A DNA stretch of 64,000 nucleotides. It comes from Calothrix sp. C42_A2020_038 (GTDB lineage: Bacteria; Cyanobacteriota; Cyanobacteriia; Cyanobacteriales; Nostocaceae). The translations under genes were made by a program, and so were the position numbers. Location: positions 310,001 through 374,000 of the forward strand of contig JACYLQ010000005.1 in NCBI GenBank assembly GCA_015272395.1, in the 5' to 3' direction. The number at the start of each line of letters is the position of its first letter. The first letter of the stretch is position 1. Below are positions 48,701 to 55,958 of the stretch, in pieces. The notes below the pieces were generated by a model, which ran no database searches, was not told the origin of the DNA, and saw nothing but the letters and a program-made list of their open reading frames with translations.

Positions 48701-49147
48701 GAAAAACATTCAGTGAATCTGAATGCAAGTACCAAAGAATCATTTCGAGGATTAGATTTATCGACCGCTGTTCGTAGTTCAGAATGGATGCAAGCTTTAA
48801 TTCAATATTTACAAACAGGTGGTTTTAAAGCAGCACCATGTCGCTCATGGTCAGAACTTTTACAGCAAATTCGCCATCACAGCATCGATTTATTGTTGAT
48901 TTGTTTGGCAGAGTCGGCGCCTGAAAAAGAGGTATTTTCCACTCTGAAAGCCCTAGAAAAACTGCCTTTTAATTTACCTCCAGTGTTAATTCTTGACCGA
49001 CGTTTGAATGTTAGTATCCCTGGAGAGAATTTATTACCACTACAACGCTCAACCCGCACATCTACAAAATCAATTGCTAAAACCCTACCTCGTTCAATTT
49101 CAATGGAAGATTTACTCCATGAAATTCATGCAATTTTGAAAGGATAA
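45737..49147 (+). CDS. Histidine kinase with two CBS domains and three degenerate receivers
   Basis: 1136 residues from the ATG at 45737 (an in-frame GTG lies 8 codons earlier). Order: CBS pair (about 10-145: PLDEFIINAPICLQTTTLADVL; GIVITDADGKYLGLVD), a PAS-like part (about 190-240), a coiled coil, HisKA with His412 in ACISHELKTPL, HATPase with Asn538, DTGIGIP and GTGLGLV. After it comes a receiver-like domain (about 702-815) in which the acidic pair is replaced (LILLVEAVG) and the acceptor Asp is Asn753 (FLNPLLPLLSGW). Two further regions (about 838-955 and 960-1090) look like more degraded receivers. Divergent from kaiA. Pseudo-receivers occur in clock kinase CikA, so a clock link is plausible but unproven. 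Confidence 0.88.
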   Translation: MTTTTEMPMLEYPLDEFIINAPICLQTTTLADVLSIFDSENCERIVVVSEVGYPIGILNLVHLLPQLASVAQGKNVKNLQKQLFRLNDDLIKTAHIVSVSANIQEFSQVVYSLDNGDGIVITDADGKYLGLVDNQRLLKYLNKLLVNKTLDRSKASKKHSWQQGNKNNQVKPPTNVVNSSLGNKSQQYQSLVKLLEHLPWPLMLQTSSGDVVTQNPAWWQQLGILKDPEGVRQEVESILFAPVFRTKPNTETNIASDNNQLVSNRSNKRRGKSVKSSRCVLDNQLGTCTCVVEVQSGQERVWQFAKIPLDSADKVLEEVQDVSQKQVSSTSGVTGYLAKEAKSENAITSQRQATSLIEDQFQSVQAHNSDLWLMLATDVTEQQQLSKELAAKNADLIQLNRLKDEFLACISHELKTPLTAVLGLSRLLIDQQLGELNERQARYAGLIHQSGRHLMSVVNDILDLTRMETGQMELLLGTVKIKAVCEQALTESKAVHASTNKTQSDKNHEFTLTIEPGLDEIIADEQRLRQMLVHLLSNAFKFTEGGGKVGLRVNRWEGWIAFTVWDTGIGIPEHQQHLIFQKFQQLENPLTRQFEGTGLGLVLTRALARLHGGDVSFLSREGKGSQFTLLLPPSPPKGSFTENSLDPHGRRELATEKSTKNNVSNPGQRSSYTMRQSFLNAVPSLSANGLEASNTTGLHGSQRLILLVEAVGRYIEELTEHLTGMGYRVAIARSGCEAVEKARRLQPKAIFLNPLLPLLSGWDVLTLLKSEEATRHIPVIVTATVAEKEQAFANRADGFLRLPVQHQMLAPLLDSLSVTPEVKKQIGENSDLNTSNNPLRILRLVNHNIVNNQPSLPNHRVIEVDDIEQAELLARVWQFDVMLLDAPIEIAKTYLNTISQHPRLSTLPLVTCNVEVSQIASQIAGLSVFPCLTPLGSENNTAYNINTLLSVLQIAAGISCPPSILVVDLAILPDLPETRNVHLRNHRVEKHSVNLNASTKESFRGLDLSTAVRSSEWMQALIQYLQTGGFKAAPCRSWSELLQQIRHHSIDLLLICLAESAPEKEVFSTLKALEKLPFNLPPVLILDRRLNVSIPGENLLPLQRSTRTSTKSIAKTLPRSISMEDLLHEIHAILKG

Positions 49148-49232
49148 ATTTGTATATTTTTTTGATAACATAATGACACAAGCCGTACTCTTGGAAAAGG
49201 AACAAGAAAATAAAGGTTTCAAAGTCTCTCCA

Positions 49233-49263
49233 CCTCTTTAAAGCAAGGGAAGCTTTAAAGAGG
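49233..49263. terminator. Hairpin between convergent kinase and glycosyltransferase genes
   Basis: CCTCTTTAAAGC and GCTTTAAAGAGG form a perfect 12-bp stem with a 7-nt loop, in the gap between the kinase stop (49147) and the end of the convergent glycosyltransferase gene (49274). Preceded by GGTTTCAAAGTCTCTCC, also found before the hairpin at 61260. Likely bidirectional terminator. Confidence 0.7.
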
Positions 49264-49273
49264 GATGCAGCAG

Positions 49274-51046
49274 TTATTTCTTCAAAGGCACCCGTACCAA
49301 CTGATAGGCGCCGCTATCGCCTAAAATATTATAGTCAATTGGCAGCAGACCGATTTGAGGAAGCTTCTTCGGTTCTGTTAAAATTAACACTGAGGAAGAA
49401 GTTGTTGTAGCTGATTTACTCTCTATATAATTATTAGCTTCTTGACTTGTCTTAATATAATTCACGTAACGCTGAGTGTAAAAAGCTACTGTTGGTTTTT
49501 TGAAGCCAACCATGATTAATTCTTCTTGAGGTTGACTGTTTTGGACGGCAATAGTAGATAACTTCCGTAAAGGAAGCTGCCGTTCACCATCCATGATAAA
49601 AAGTGCTGGTGTTAAAACAAATAGCAGAAATAAAGCAAATCCAGCTAGATTAGTGCTAATCAGAGCGACCCAGTTCTTATTTACCAGTAAAAACCCAATT
49701 AATATCGCGCAAACTAGCCAAAGTATACCACCGATGGTTGTGACATTCGACTGCTGCAAAGCTTGAGCAAAATTGGGTGCAGCGGGGTCATAACCGATTA
49801 ATTTGGGAACATAAAATAGTGCAGCAGCACAAGCGGATACAAACACAACATTAATCCAAGCACTGGCGCGAAGTCCAAAAGTTGGAGATTTGGTGATAAT
49901 GTCAGACCAGAGTAAGGCAACCAGTATAGCTGCTGCTGGTATTAAGGGTAAAACGTAACTAGGAAGCTTTGTCACCGCAATAGTAAAAAAGCCAAAGATG
50001 ACTACAAACCAGATTAATATAAATAAACTAAACTGTTCAGTTCTTGTTTTACGGCGCCAATTTTGCCATTGCCAAAATTTTAAGTTAAGCATTGCGCTGG
50101 GCAAATAAACTGAATAGGGAGCAAAACCAAGCAGCACAGCAATAAAGTAGAAAAACCAAGGCGCCTGATGACCATTGACTACATCAGTAAAGCGTTCAAT
50201 ATTGTGGTAGCCAAAAAATGAATTTATATAATCCCAGCCATTGCGCCATGTTACAAGTAGATACCAAGGCGCCGCTAACCCAAAAATAATTAATAAGCCA
50301 GGAATGATAGCTATTTCCCGTAATACTTCTCTAAATTTGCCAACATAGAGTAAAAATGCTAGCACAATTAAACCCGGTAAAACTATACCCACAGGACCCT
50401 TAGTCAATATGGCACCAGCAATTAGTACATAAAATGCGGTGTACCACTTTGAAGGTAATATACCTTTGTGGCTTTTGCTATCATCTTGATTTGCATATCC
50501 CAGAAAAAAGCAAAGTAGCGCTGATGCAATACAGCATGTAAGTAGCATGTCAGACACACCTGTCCTTCCCCAAACAAGCATATGGGCATTAAAAGCCATC
50601 ATTGCCGCTGCCAGAGAAGGTATTAACCAACGACGAGTCGGAAGCGACATATGTTTTGATTCATCTTGTTTTAAAAAATACCATTGCAAGGTATAAAAAG
50701 ATAAACCAACTACAGTCGTTGCCGCAATAGCGCTAGGAATACGTACAGCCCACTCATTTACCCCCATTAACAAATAGGCAATAGCTTGAAACCAATAAAT
50801 TAAAGCAGGTTTATCAAATCGCGTTTCATTATTGAAAAATGGTGTTATCCAATCTTGACGGACTAACATTTGGCGGGAAGCTTCAGCAAATAAAGGCTCG
50901 GTTTCATCTATCAACCCGATACTGCCTAAATGCCAGAAAAATGCAATTCCACAAACCAAAATCACCCATAATACAGAACACGTTACAGCAAGGGCTGGAC
51001 GTTTATTAAAATCTTTGCACCAGTCATCAAATGTACGATTAACCAT
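49274..51046 (-). CDS. ArnT-like / GT39-family membrane glycosyltransferase
   Basis: The 590-residue integral membrane protein has about 12 hydrophobic helices. The first periplasmic loop has the family's acidic motif and substrate site (LIDETEPLFAEASRQMLVRQDWITP, then FDKPALIYWFQ). Members such as ArnT and PMT transfer a sugar from a polyprenyl-phosphate carrier to lipid A or protein. The C-terminal soluble part (about 490-590) is periplasmic. The acceptor and sugar cannot be predicted. Flanked by a terminator hairpin and a metallophosphoesterase gene on the same strand. Confidence 0.88.
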   Translation of the reverse strand: MVNRTFDDWCKDFNKRPALAVTCSVLWVILVCGIAFFWHLGSIGLIDETEPLFAEASRQMLVRQDWITPFFNNETRFDKPALIYWFQAIAYLLMGVNEWAVRIPSAIAATTVVGLSFYTLQWYFLKQDESKHMSLPTRRWLIPSLAAAMMAFNAHMLVWGRTGVSDMLLTCCIASALLCFFLGYANQDDSKSHKGILPSKWYTAFYVLIAGAILTKGPVGIVLPGLIVLAFLLYVGKFREVLREIAIIPGLLIIFGLAAPWYLLVTWRNGWDYINSFFGYHNIERFTDVVNGHQAPWFFYFIAVLLGFAPYSVYLPSAMLNLKFWQWQNWRRKTRTEQFSLFILIWFVVIFGFFTIAVTKLPSYVLPLIPAAAILVALLWSDIITKSPTFGLRASAWINVVFVSACAAALFYVPKLIGYDPAAPNFAQALQQSNVTTIGGILWLVCAILIGFLLVNKNWVALISTNLAGFALFLLFVLTPALFIMDGERQLPLRKLSTIAVQNSQPQEELIMVGFKKPTVAFYTQRYVNYIKTSQEANNYIESKSATTTSSSVLILTEPKKLPQIGLLPIDYNILGDSGAYQLVRVPLKK

Positions 51047-51206
51047 TCTTTAATAGTCAGGAGTTTCTAAATAAGTCAAGAACTAATTGTTAATAGTCAT
51101 AATTCACACCTTATAAGTCAATAGTCGCAGACTACCTAACAATAGTTGCCTTTTTTTCACCTGTTTATTACTTGAATCATTAACGATAAAGTGATGTTTT
51201 GCCCGA

Positions 51207-52877
51207 CTAGCTCTCCTGTGTGTGTTTCCAAGATAACTTAAACTCATCAAACTTGATAACTTTGCTATCAGGCTTACGTGTATCAAACCTGTAACTACTT
51301 ACTGTACCTGTTGCGGTTTCAAAAATACTAAAAACTGTAATTTCATTACTTGAAATATACGGTACCTGATGACTATTTTCGTCTAACATCGGTGCCAGTG
51401 TTGGCATGACTGGCTCTAAACTGTTGGGGTCGCCAGTTGCAATATAATCTTGGCTATGGTTATACGTATTTGGTAGATTGCCACGTTTACGACTCCCATA
51501 TGCGGCGCCATAAGAATTACCGACATTGGAAGTTTCGATAAAATGCATTCCCGATGGGCTGGTAAAACGGTTCCAGAGATGTGAGTGTCCAAAAAATACA
51601 AGTTGTACTTTTGCAGCTTCGAGTAGAGGTATAACATCACGCACTAAATAATCGGCATGTTTAGGATATTCATACCGCACATCTGTAATACTACCCTTGT
51701 CGTCTCGCTCAATAATTTGTAGTGGGTCAGTATAAGCTGGAACAATATTATCACCAAGGGTATGGATTGGATGGTGCAACATAACTATTTTATATTTAGA
51801 TTGTTGAAAATCTAAGCTGTTTAATTCCTTCTCTAACCAGGTGTACTGTGGGCTTCCTTTTGCAATGGGTTCGTAGATAATTTGCCCGTAACCCCAATTT
51901 TCCGGGTCTTGTAAATTAGCTTTTGGCTCTCCATACTTACCTTTGCGCTCATCTGCTACTACAAATCGCCACATATTTGTAGCATAAAGTACTACTAAGC
52001 GGATATCACCAAAGCTGACAGCATAATAAGTTTTGCCCCCTGTTTCGCTTGTGGGCAAAGTAAAAATTTCTTCGTATGTGTCGCTATTGAACGAATTATC
52101 TTTTAAGTATTCCTCTCCATACAATTTACGCGCAACATCACGAGGAATAGTATCATCAAACTCACTGTTCAAGCTTTGTTCACGTGCAAAGCGTCCCATG
52201 ATTTCATGATTTCCAATACAGGGAAATATTGGCGCATGTTGTATAATTTGTCCACCTTTGTAAGTGATTTTTACTTCATCCCAATTCATCTCGTAATTTC
52301 CACGTCCCTGCAAGCATGGGAAAAAAGCATTGCCTCGATTATCATCAAACCATTCACTCGCACGGTCAGGAATGTTAACTAAATCACCCGCAAAAAAAAC
52401 TGCATCAACTTGCCCAATCGTTTCTACAACTTTTTGTAGGTTTGCTGCTACCATTGGTTTAATTTGATGATCAGAAGTCAGCAGAATTTTGAGTGAGGTA
52501 TTGGGAGTTGGTGCAGGCGCCAACGTGAACACATCACTAGTCACACTAGCACCATCTACATCAACACTGGTAACGCGATAAGTAACCCGCACACCTGGAG
52601 TTAAACCACTAACTTGGGCTTCATGGCGCCAAATATTACGAGCAAGAGGTTGTTGATATACTTGCCCATCTTCAGTTTGGTTCCCCACTCGCGAATTTTG
52701 GTCTTCGCGAATACGACTAAGTTTTGTTGTTGTGGCGCCAACGATTTGATTAAGTTTTTCGCCATAGTGAACTGTATGCTCTGAACCTGCGAACTCTGTA
52801 AACCAGACGACATTTACTCCGGTTGCTGTTGGAAGCACAAGAAAGGGGTCAGTTAGTAGTTTTAAGGTAGATGGCAT
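51207..52877 (-). CDS. Purple-acid-phosphatase-like metallophosphoesterase
   Basis: 556 residues. The N-terminal fibronectin-like part (about 10-115, ending RVTYRVTSVDVDG) is typical of purple acid phosphatases. The metal-site motifs occur in order: LLTSDHQ, FAGDLVN, GNHE, MLHHPIH and FGHSHLWNR, giving the full dinuclear set. Probably hydrolyses phosphomonoesters or diesters; no signal peptide is obvious. I use the ATG at 52877; a TTG lies three codons ahead. The C-terminal part after GHSHLWNR is short and ends SWKHTQES. Confidence 0.85.
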   Translation of the reverse strand: MPSTLKLLTDPFLVLPTATGVNVVWFTEFAGSEHTVHYGEKLNQIVGATTTKLSRIREDQNSRVGNQTEDGQVYQQPLARNIWRHEAQVSGLTPGVRVTYRVTSVDVDGASVTSDVFTLAPAPTPNTSLKILLTSDHQIKPMVAANLQKVVETIGQVDAVFFAGDLVNIPDRASEWFDDNRGNAFFPCLQGRGNYEMNWDEVKITYKGGQIIQHAPIFPCIGNHEIMGRFAREQSLNSEFDDTIPRDVARKLYGEEYLKDNSFNSDTYEEIFTLPTSETGGKTYYAVSFGDIRLVVLYATNMWRFVVADERKGKYGEPKANLQDPENWGYGQIIYEPIAKGSPQYTWLEKELNSLDFQQSKYKIVMLHHPIHTLGDNIVPAYTDPLQIIERDDKGSITDVRYEYPKHADYLVRDVIPLLEAAKVQLVFFGHSHLWNRFTSPSGMHFIETSNVGNSYGAAYGSRKRGNLPNTYNHSQDYIATGDPNSLEPVMPTLAPMLDENSHQVPYISSNEITVFSIFETATGTVSSYRFDTRKPDSKVIKFDEFKLSWKHTQES

Positions 52878-53037
52878 AAAATACAAACGTTTCGTATTGG
52901 TTTAACGTGAGTTCGACAAACCTCTCCCCAACCCCTGAAGAGACGCTCTGAGGGGCAGATATATTTCCCATTTTCAACGAAAAATAGGTATTTCAAAGCC
53001 TAAGACCTTGCAGAGGGTTTTTTATATCCGTCGAACT

Positions 53038-53105
53038 GACGTTGGTTTAGACAGTTTTTTAAGATTCTCGACTTTTTCAAGAAGTCAGGAATCTTAACTA
53101 ACGTC
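53038..53105. repeat. Long nested inverted repeat (hairpin)
   Basis: Three nested complementary arms: GACGTT/AACGTC outside, TTAAGATTC/GAATCTTAA (53059-53067 and 53089-53097), and GACTT/AAGTC inside, around loop TTTCAAG. The whole 68-nt unit could fold into one bulged hairpin. It is not at a gene end, and no copy is seen elsewhere in the window. Confidence 0.6.
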
Positions 53106-53720
53106 AATTTTAATTTACAGCCATAATTAGTGTTGAAAGTAAAAACTGTGTCATTAATTTTGGAGTGTTGGTAGCAGATGTAACGGTACTTGTTATTTGT
53201 TACAAACAAGGTCTAGCCACTTAAAACTACTCATCCCTTCGGGTTCGCCAGTTTGGCGAGACCCAAATCGACACCGCGCAGTCTGGTCTCACCGTTACAT
53301 CCGCTTCACTGCCAATCTTTCTACCACCCAGAATTAATGATACAGACCCCTATGATCGATTCAATTAAGGGCGCCGAAAAAGTCCGATTTGTTAGCCATA
53401 ACTCAAAAAGTCAAGAAATCTTAAAATTAAAGAATATAATCACAATCTTGCGAAATTACGAGTATACGGGCGTAATGCCGACTTATAAGTTATATTTATC
53501 ACACAATTTTTATTTTTCTACTGAAAAAATATTTTTAAAATTAACATAACGCAACATTTTACTCATTTTAATTGGGGTTTTATGAGAATTTTGAGACTTG
53601 AAAATAATTTATACTCATCTGTCTAAAGATATAGAAGCTAGAATATGTGGGCATCAAAGATTTCACGGTTACGTATTAGTGTTAAATAAGCTTTACATAA
53701 TTATGTGTATTTATTTTGAT

Positions 53721-53726
53721 ATAATC
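53721..53726 (+). promoter_or_regulatory. Probable -10 box of the CAP-domain gene
   Basis: TATAAT in the context TTTTGATATAATC (extended TG-like) stands 130 bp ahead of the ATG. A TTTACA at about 53693 is a few bases too far for a perfect -35 spacing. It would give a leader of about 120 nt. Confidence 0.4.
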
Positions 53727-53770
53727 TCTACGTGTGTTCCCATTTAATTGTTTTTTAATATTCAGCAATG

Positions 53771-53846
53771 ATGCCATTAATCATGGCTGGATGCCTCATG
53801 GCATAGGGAATACCAAGTTGTAAAACCTTAATCCAGTAAAGCTGGA
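53771..53846 (+). promoter_or_regulatory. Structured leader of the CAP-domain gene
   Basis: ATGCCAT (53771-53777) pairs with ATGGCAT (53798-53804), and TCCAG (53832-53836) pairs with CTGGA (53842-53846), ending 9 nt before the start codon. The leader is thus folded right up to the ribosome site. It does not match a riboswitch class I know. Confidence 0.35.
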
Positions 53847-53855
53847 AACCAACCT

Positions 53856-55115
53856 ATGCCCGTAAATTTATTTGACGCGAATCATTATCGTAGTGTTAAT
53901 TCAAACCTACGCGGATTGAGTGATGCAGATACGCTGTCGCATTTCCGGACAATTGGCTTAAGCCAAGACTTAAAATTTTCGTCTGTAATAGATTTATCTT
54001 TCTATCGCGCTAGAAACAGTGATTTAACTAATTTTACAAATCAGCAGCTTTTTGACCACTTAGCGAATCAAGGAATTGCAGAAGGTCGTACATTTTCAAA
54101 AGTGTTCGACCTGAAATTTTACCAGGAGAACAATAATGGTTTAGCTGGTTTGAATAATGAACAGTTGTTTAGCCATTACATTTCAAAAGGTCTGCGTGAA
54201 GGTTGGAATGGGAGTCCGTATATTACAGATGATGCGGTGTCTGACAGGTTTAAGTCTGCTAGCTCGGTAATTGTAAGCTCTAATCCTGTGATTTTCAGAG
54301 AATCGGTTGGAGATAATGACTTGTGTGACATGTACAAAATACAGTTAGACTTACCGAGTACTAATCTAAATCTTGTCCTTAATGGATTGAGTGCTGATGC
54401 TGATTTGGAGCTTCTTGACCGCAAGGGAAACCTTCTAAGTAGTTCAAAAAATACTGGAAATGCCAGTGAGTCAATCAGTTATGACAACTTGAACAGTGGT
54501 ATTTATTTTGTTCGGGTATCTCAGGCAAGTGTTGGACAAAACACCAACTATAACTTGAGTGTGTCAAGTACGCTGATATCCAATCAAACCACTGCTTTTA
54601 TTTCACAACCAGTAATACCGATAGCTGAAATTGCTCCAGCATCAGCAACTACTTCACAACCAGTAATACCGATAGCTGAAGTTGCTCCAGCATCAGTAAC
54701 TACAAATAGTTTTCTGAATGAAGTTGTGAATTTGATTAATGCAGAACGTGCCAACGCCAATAAGGGGTTGCAACCACTTCGATTGAGTGAAAAATTGAAT
54801 CAAATTGCCTATAGTCACAGTAAAGACATGGCTTTAAATGATTATTTCAGCCATACAGGAATAGATGGTTCTAGTCCCCAAACACGCGCTGCGAAAGCAG
54901 GTTATCAGTATTCGCGTTTTGGTGAAAATATCGCCGCAGGTTACACTACACCCCAAGAAGTTGTTGAAGCGTGGATGAATAGTCAAGGTCATCGTGCCAA
55001 CATACTAAGTCCTCATTATCAAGAAGTTGGAATTGGGTATTACTACTTAGCAAACGATACAGGTAAGGTCAATTACTACGACTATTGGACACAGAATTTC
55101 GGTACTCCATTTTAG
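53856..55115 (+). CDS. CAP/SCP-domain protein with PPC domain and N-terminal repeats
   Basis: 419 residues. N-terminal (1-120) three repeats of about 37 residues (LFDANHYRSVNSNLRGLSDADTLSHF; DLSFYRARNSDLTNFTNQQLFDHL; DLKFYQENNNGLAGLNNEQLFSHY), seen in cyanobacterial exoproteins. Next a PPC-type beta-sandwich (about 148-245: DLCDMYKIQLDLPSTNLNLVL). Then two 17-residue SQPVIPIAE repeats, and a CAP domain (about 285-419) with HSKDMALNDYFSH, RFGENIAAGY and HRANILSPHYQEVGIGYY. CAP proteins act outside the cell. No N-terminal signal peptide is present, so type-I secretion is possible. Confidence 0.88.
   Translation: MPVNLFDANHYRSVNSNLRGLSDADTLSHFRTIGLSQDLKFSSVIDLSFYRARNSDLTNFTNQQLFDHLANQGIAEGRTFSKVFDLKFYQENNNGLAGLNNEQLFSHYISKGLREGWNGSPYITDDAVSDRFKSASSVIVSSNPVIFRESVGDNDLCDMYKIQLDLPSTNLNLVLNGLSADADLELLDRKGNLLSSSKNTGNASESISYDNLNSGIYFVRVSQASVGQNTNYNLSVSSTLISNQTTAFISQPVIPIAEIAPASATTSQPVIPIAEVAPASVTTNSFLNEVVNLINAERANANKGLQPLRLSEKLNQIAYSHSKDMALNDYFSHTGIDGSSPQTRAAKAGYQYSRFGENIAAGYTTPQEVVEAWMNSQGHRANILSPHYQEVGIGYYYLANDTGKVNYYDYWTQNFGTPF
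54603..54704 (+). repeat. 51-bp tandem duplication inside the CAP gene
   Basis: Two 51-bp units (54603-54653, 54654-54704) start TCACAACCAGTAATACCGAT and differ at two positions visible by eye. They encode SQPVIPIAEIAPASATT and SQPVIPIAEVAPASVTT, a linker between PPC and CAP domains. A recent in-frame duplication. Confidence 0.9.
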
Positions 55116-55125
55116 GTAAGATATA

Positions 55126-55217
55126 AGTAAAAAGTAAAAAGGCAACATAAGAACAGAAAGATATTGGATTGGAAACTCCTAGATTGATTTGTGGAGATTC
55201 TCTTTTTACTTTTTACT
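55126..55217. terminator. 16-bp inverted repeat between convergent CAP and psiE genes
   Basis: AGTAAAAAGTAAAAAG (55126-55141) and CTTTTTACTTTTTACT (55202-55217) are exact complements. The right arm covers the last codon and stop of the psiE-family gene. It could end both convergent transcripts or be two short repeats in opposite orientation. Confidence 0.5.
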
Positions 55218-55677
55218 CTTCTTTTGTGTCCAGATGGGGTGGAATCATAGAGCCAAGAATCTTAGACATCCACGGTAGTATTACAAACAAGGCGCCCAAA
55301 ACAACTAGAAATAGAGAAATACCTAGAAGTTGTTCGCTTTTAATATCAAGAACACCTTGTAGAATTACTTCTCGTAAAGATGATACAATCGAAATCTCGA
55401 CTGCGGCGCCAACGGAGATACGGCGTTCTTGCAAATAATCTATTAATAAGCGAAATAGCTCTACCAAAATTAAAATGAATAGAATATCTGATGTGACTTG
55501 TCTAACTTCTAGAGGACTTAACAGGTTGATAAATAAGTCAACAAGTCGTAGCACCATCACACAGAATAAGCTAGAACACAGGGAAACAACGATGATATCT
55601 TGAAATAACTCCAAATTACGAACAATTTGTTCGCGTTGGAAGCAGCTATGAAATTGTTTTTTGAGGTTTGATGGCAT
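55213..55677 (-). CDS. PsiE-family membrane protein
   Basis: 154 residues with four hydrophobic helices (about 27-50, 65-85, 108-120 and 117-138) and the family core LVELFRLLIDYLQERRISVGAAVEISIVSSLREVIL. PsiE is named for phosphate-starvation induction in E. coli; its function is not known. A Pho box is not obvious upstream. The N-terminal MPSNLKKQFHSCFQREQIVRNLE is basic and cytosolic. Convergent with the CAP gene; shares the inverted repeat at its end. Confidence 0.82.
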   Translation of the reverse strand: MPSNLKKQFHSCFQREQIVRNLELFQDIIVVSLCSSLFCVMVLRLVDLFINLLSPLEVRQVTSDILFILILVELFRLLIDYLQERRISVGAAVEISIVSSLREVILQGVLDIKSEQLLGISLFLVVLGALFVILPWMSKILGSMIPPHLDTKEE

Positions 55678-55853
55678 GATACCTCAATCAGCAGACTTTA
55701 TTTTCACCTTAATCATAGACAATTTCAAATTATTAAAAAGTTAATAGCAGACGAAAGGGATACATGTAGAAACGTTATATGTAACGGATGTCCAACCTTG
55801 AGCGAAGTGGCCTACTCTAGAATATTTTGGATATTACCTATGTAGAAATTGTG

Positions 55854-55958
55854 CTAGTGGTTTGTGTCATAAGTTTTGGTGGTATAAATAATATCTTGTG
55901 GAGCAGGCATCCCTGCCTGCAAAATGCACGTCCCAAAATTAATGACATGAACCACTAG
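55854..55958. repeat. MITE-like inverted-repeat element, copy 2
   Basis: A 105-bp core from CTAGTGG to CCACTAG, related to 8059-8188: shared left end (CTAGTGGTTTGTGTCATAAG), AAGTTTTGGTGGTATAAA, CTTGTGG, CATCCCTGCCTG and right end (AATGACATGAACCACTAG). It is shorter in the middle. Its right end supplies the stop codon of the multi-GAF kinase gene. Confidence 0.8.

Larger units (their letters stand above)
52878..53855. other. Long non-coding region with several hairpins
   Basis: Nearly 1 kb between divergent genes. It contains a hairpin at 52932-52955 (CCCCT-ga-AGAG...CTCT-g-AGGGG), a long hairpin at 53038-53105, a TCGCCAGTTTGGCGA palindrome near 53247 followed by degenerate repeat-like DNA, and a probable promoter and structured leader for the CAP gene (53690-53855). 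The 98-codon frame at 53253-53549 overlaps the repeat and has no protein features, so I do not call it. Confidence 0.6.

Noticed and set aside
53253-53549. 98-codon plus-strand frame
   Set aside because: Starts in a repeat-like, palindromic stretch, has no recognisable motif, and its composition follows the AT-rich background.
53771-53846. Possible c-di-GMP or other known riboswitch
   Set aside because: Two hairpins are present but none of the conserved bases of the classes I know can be matched.
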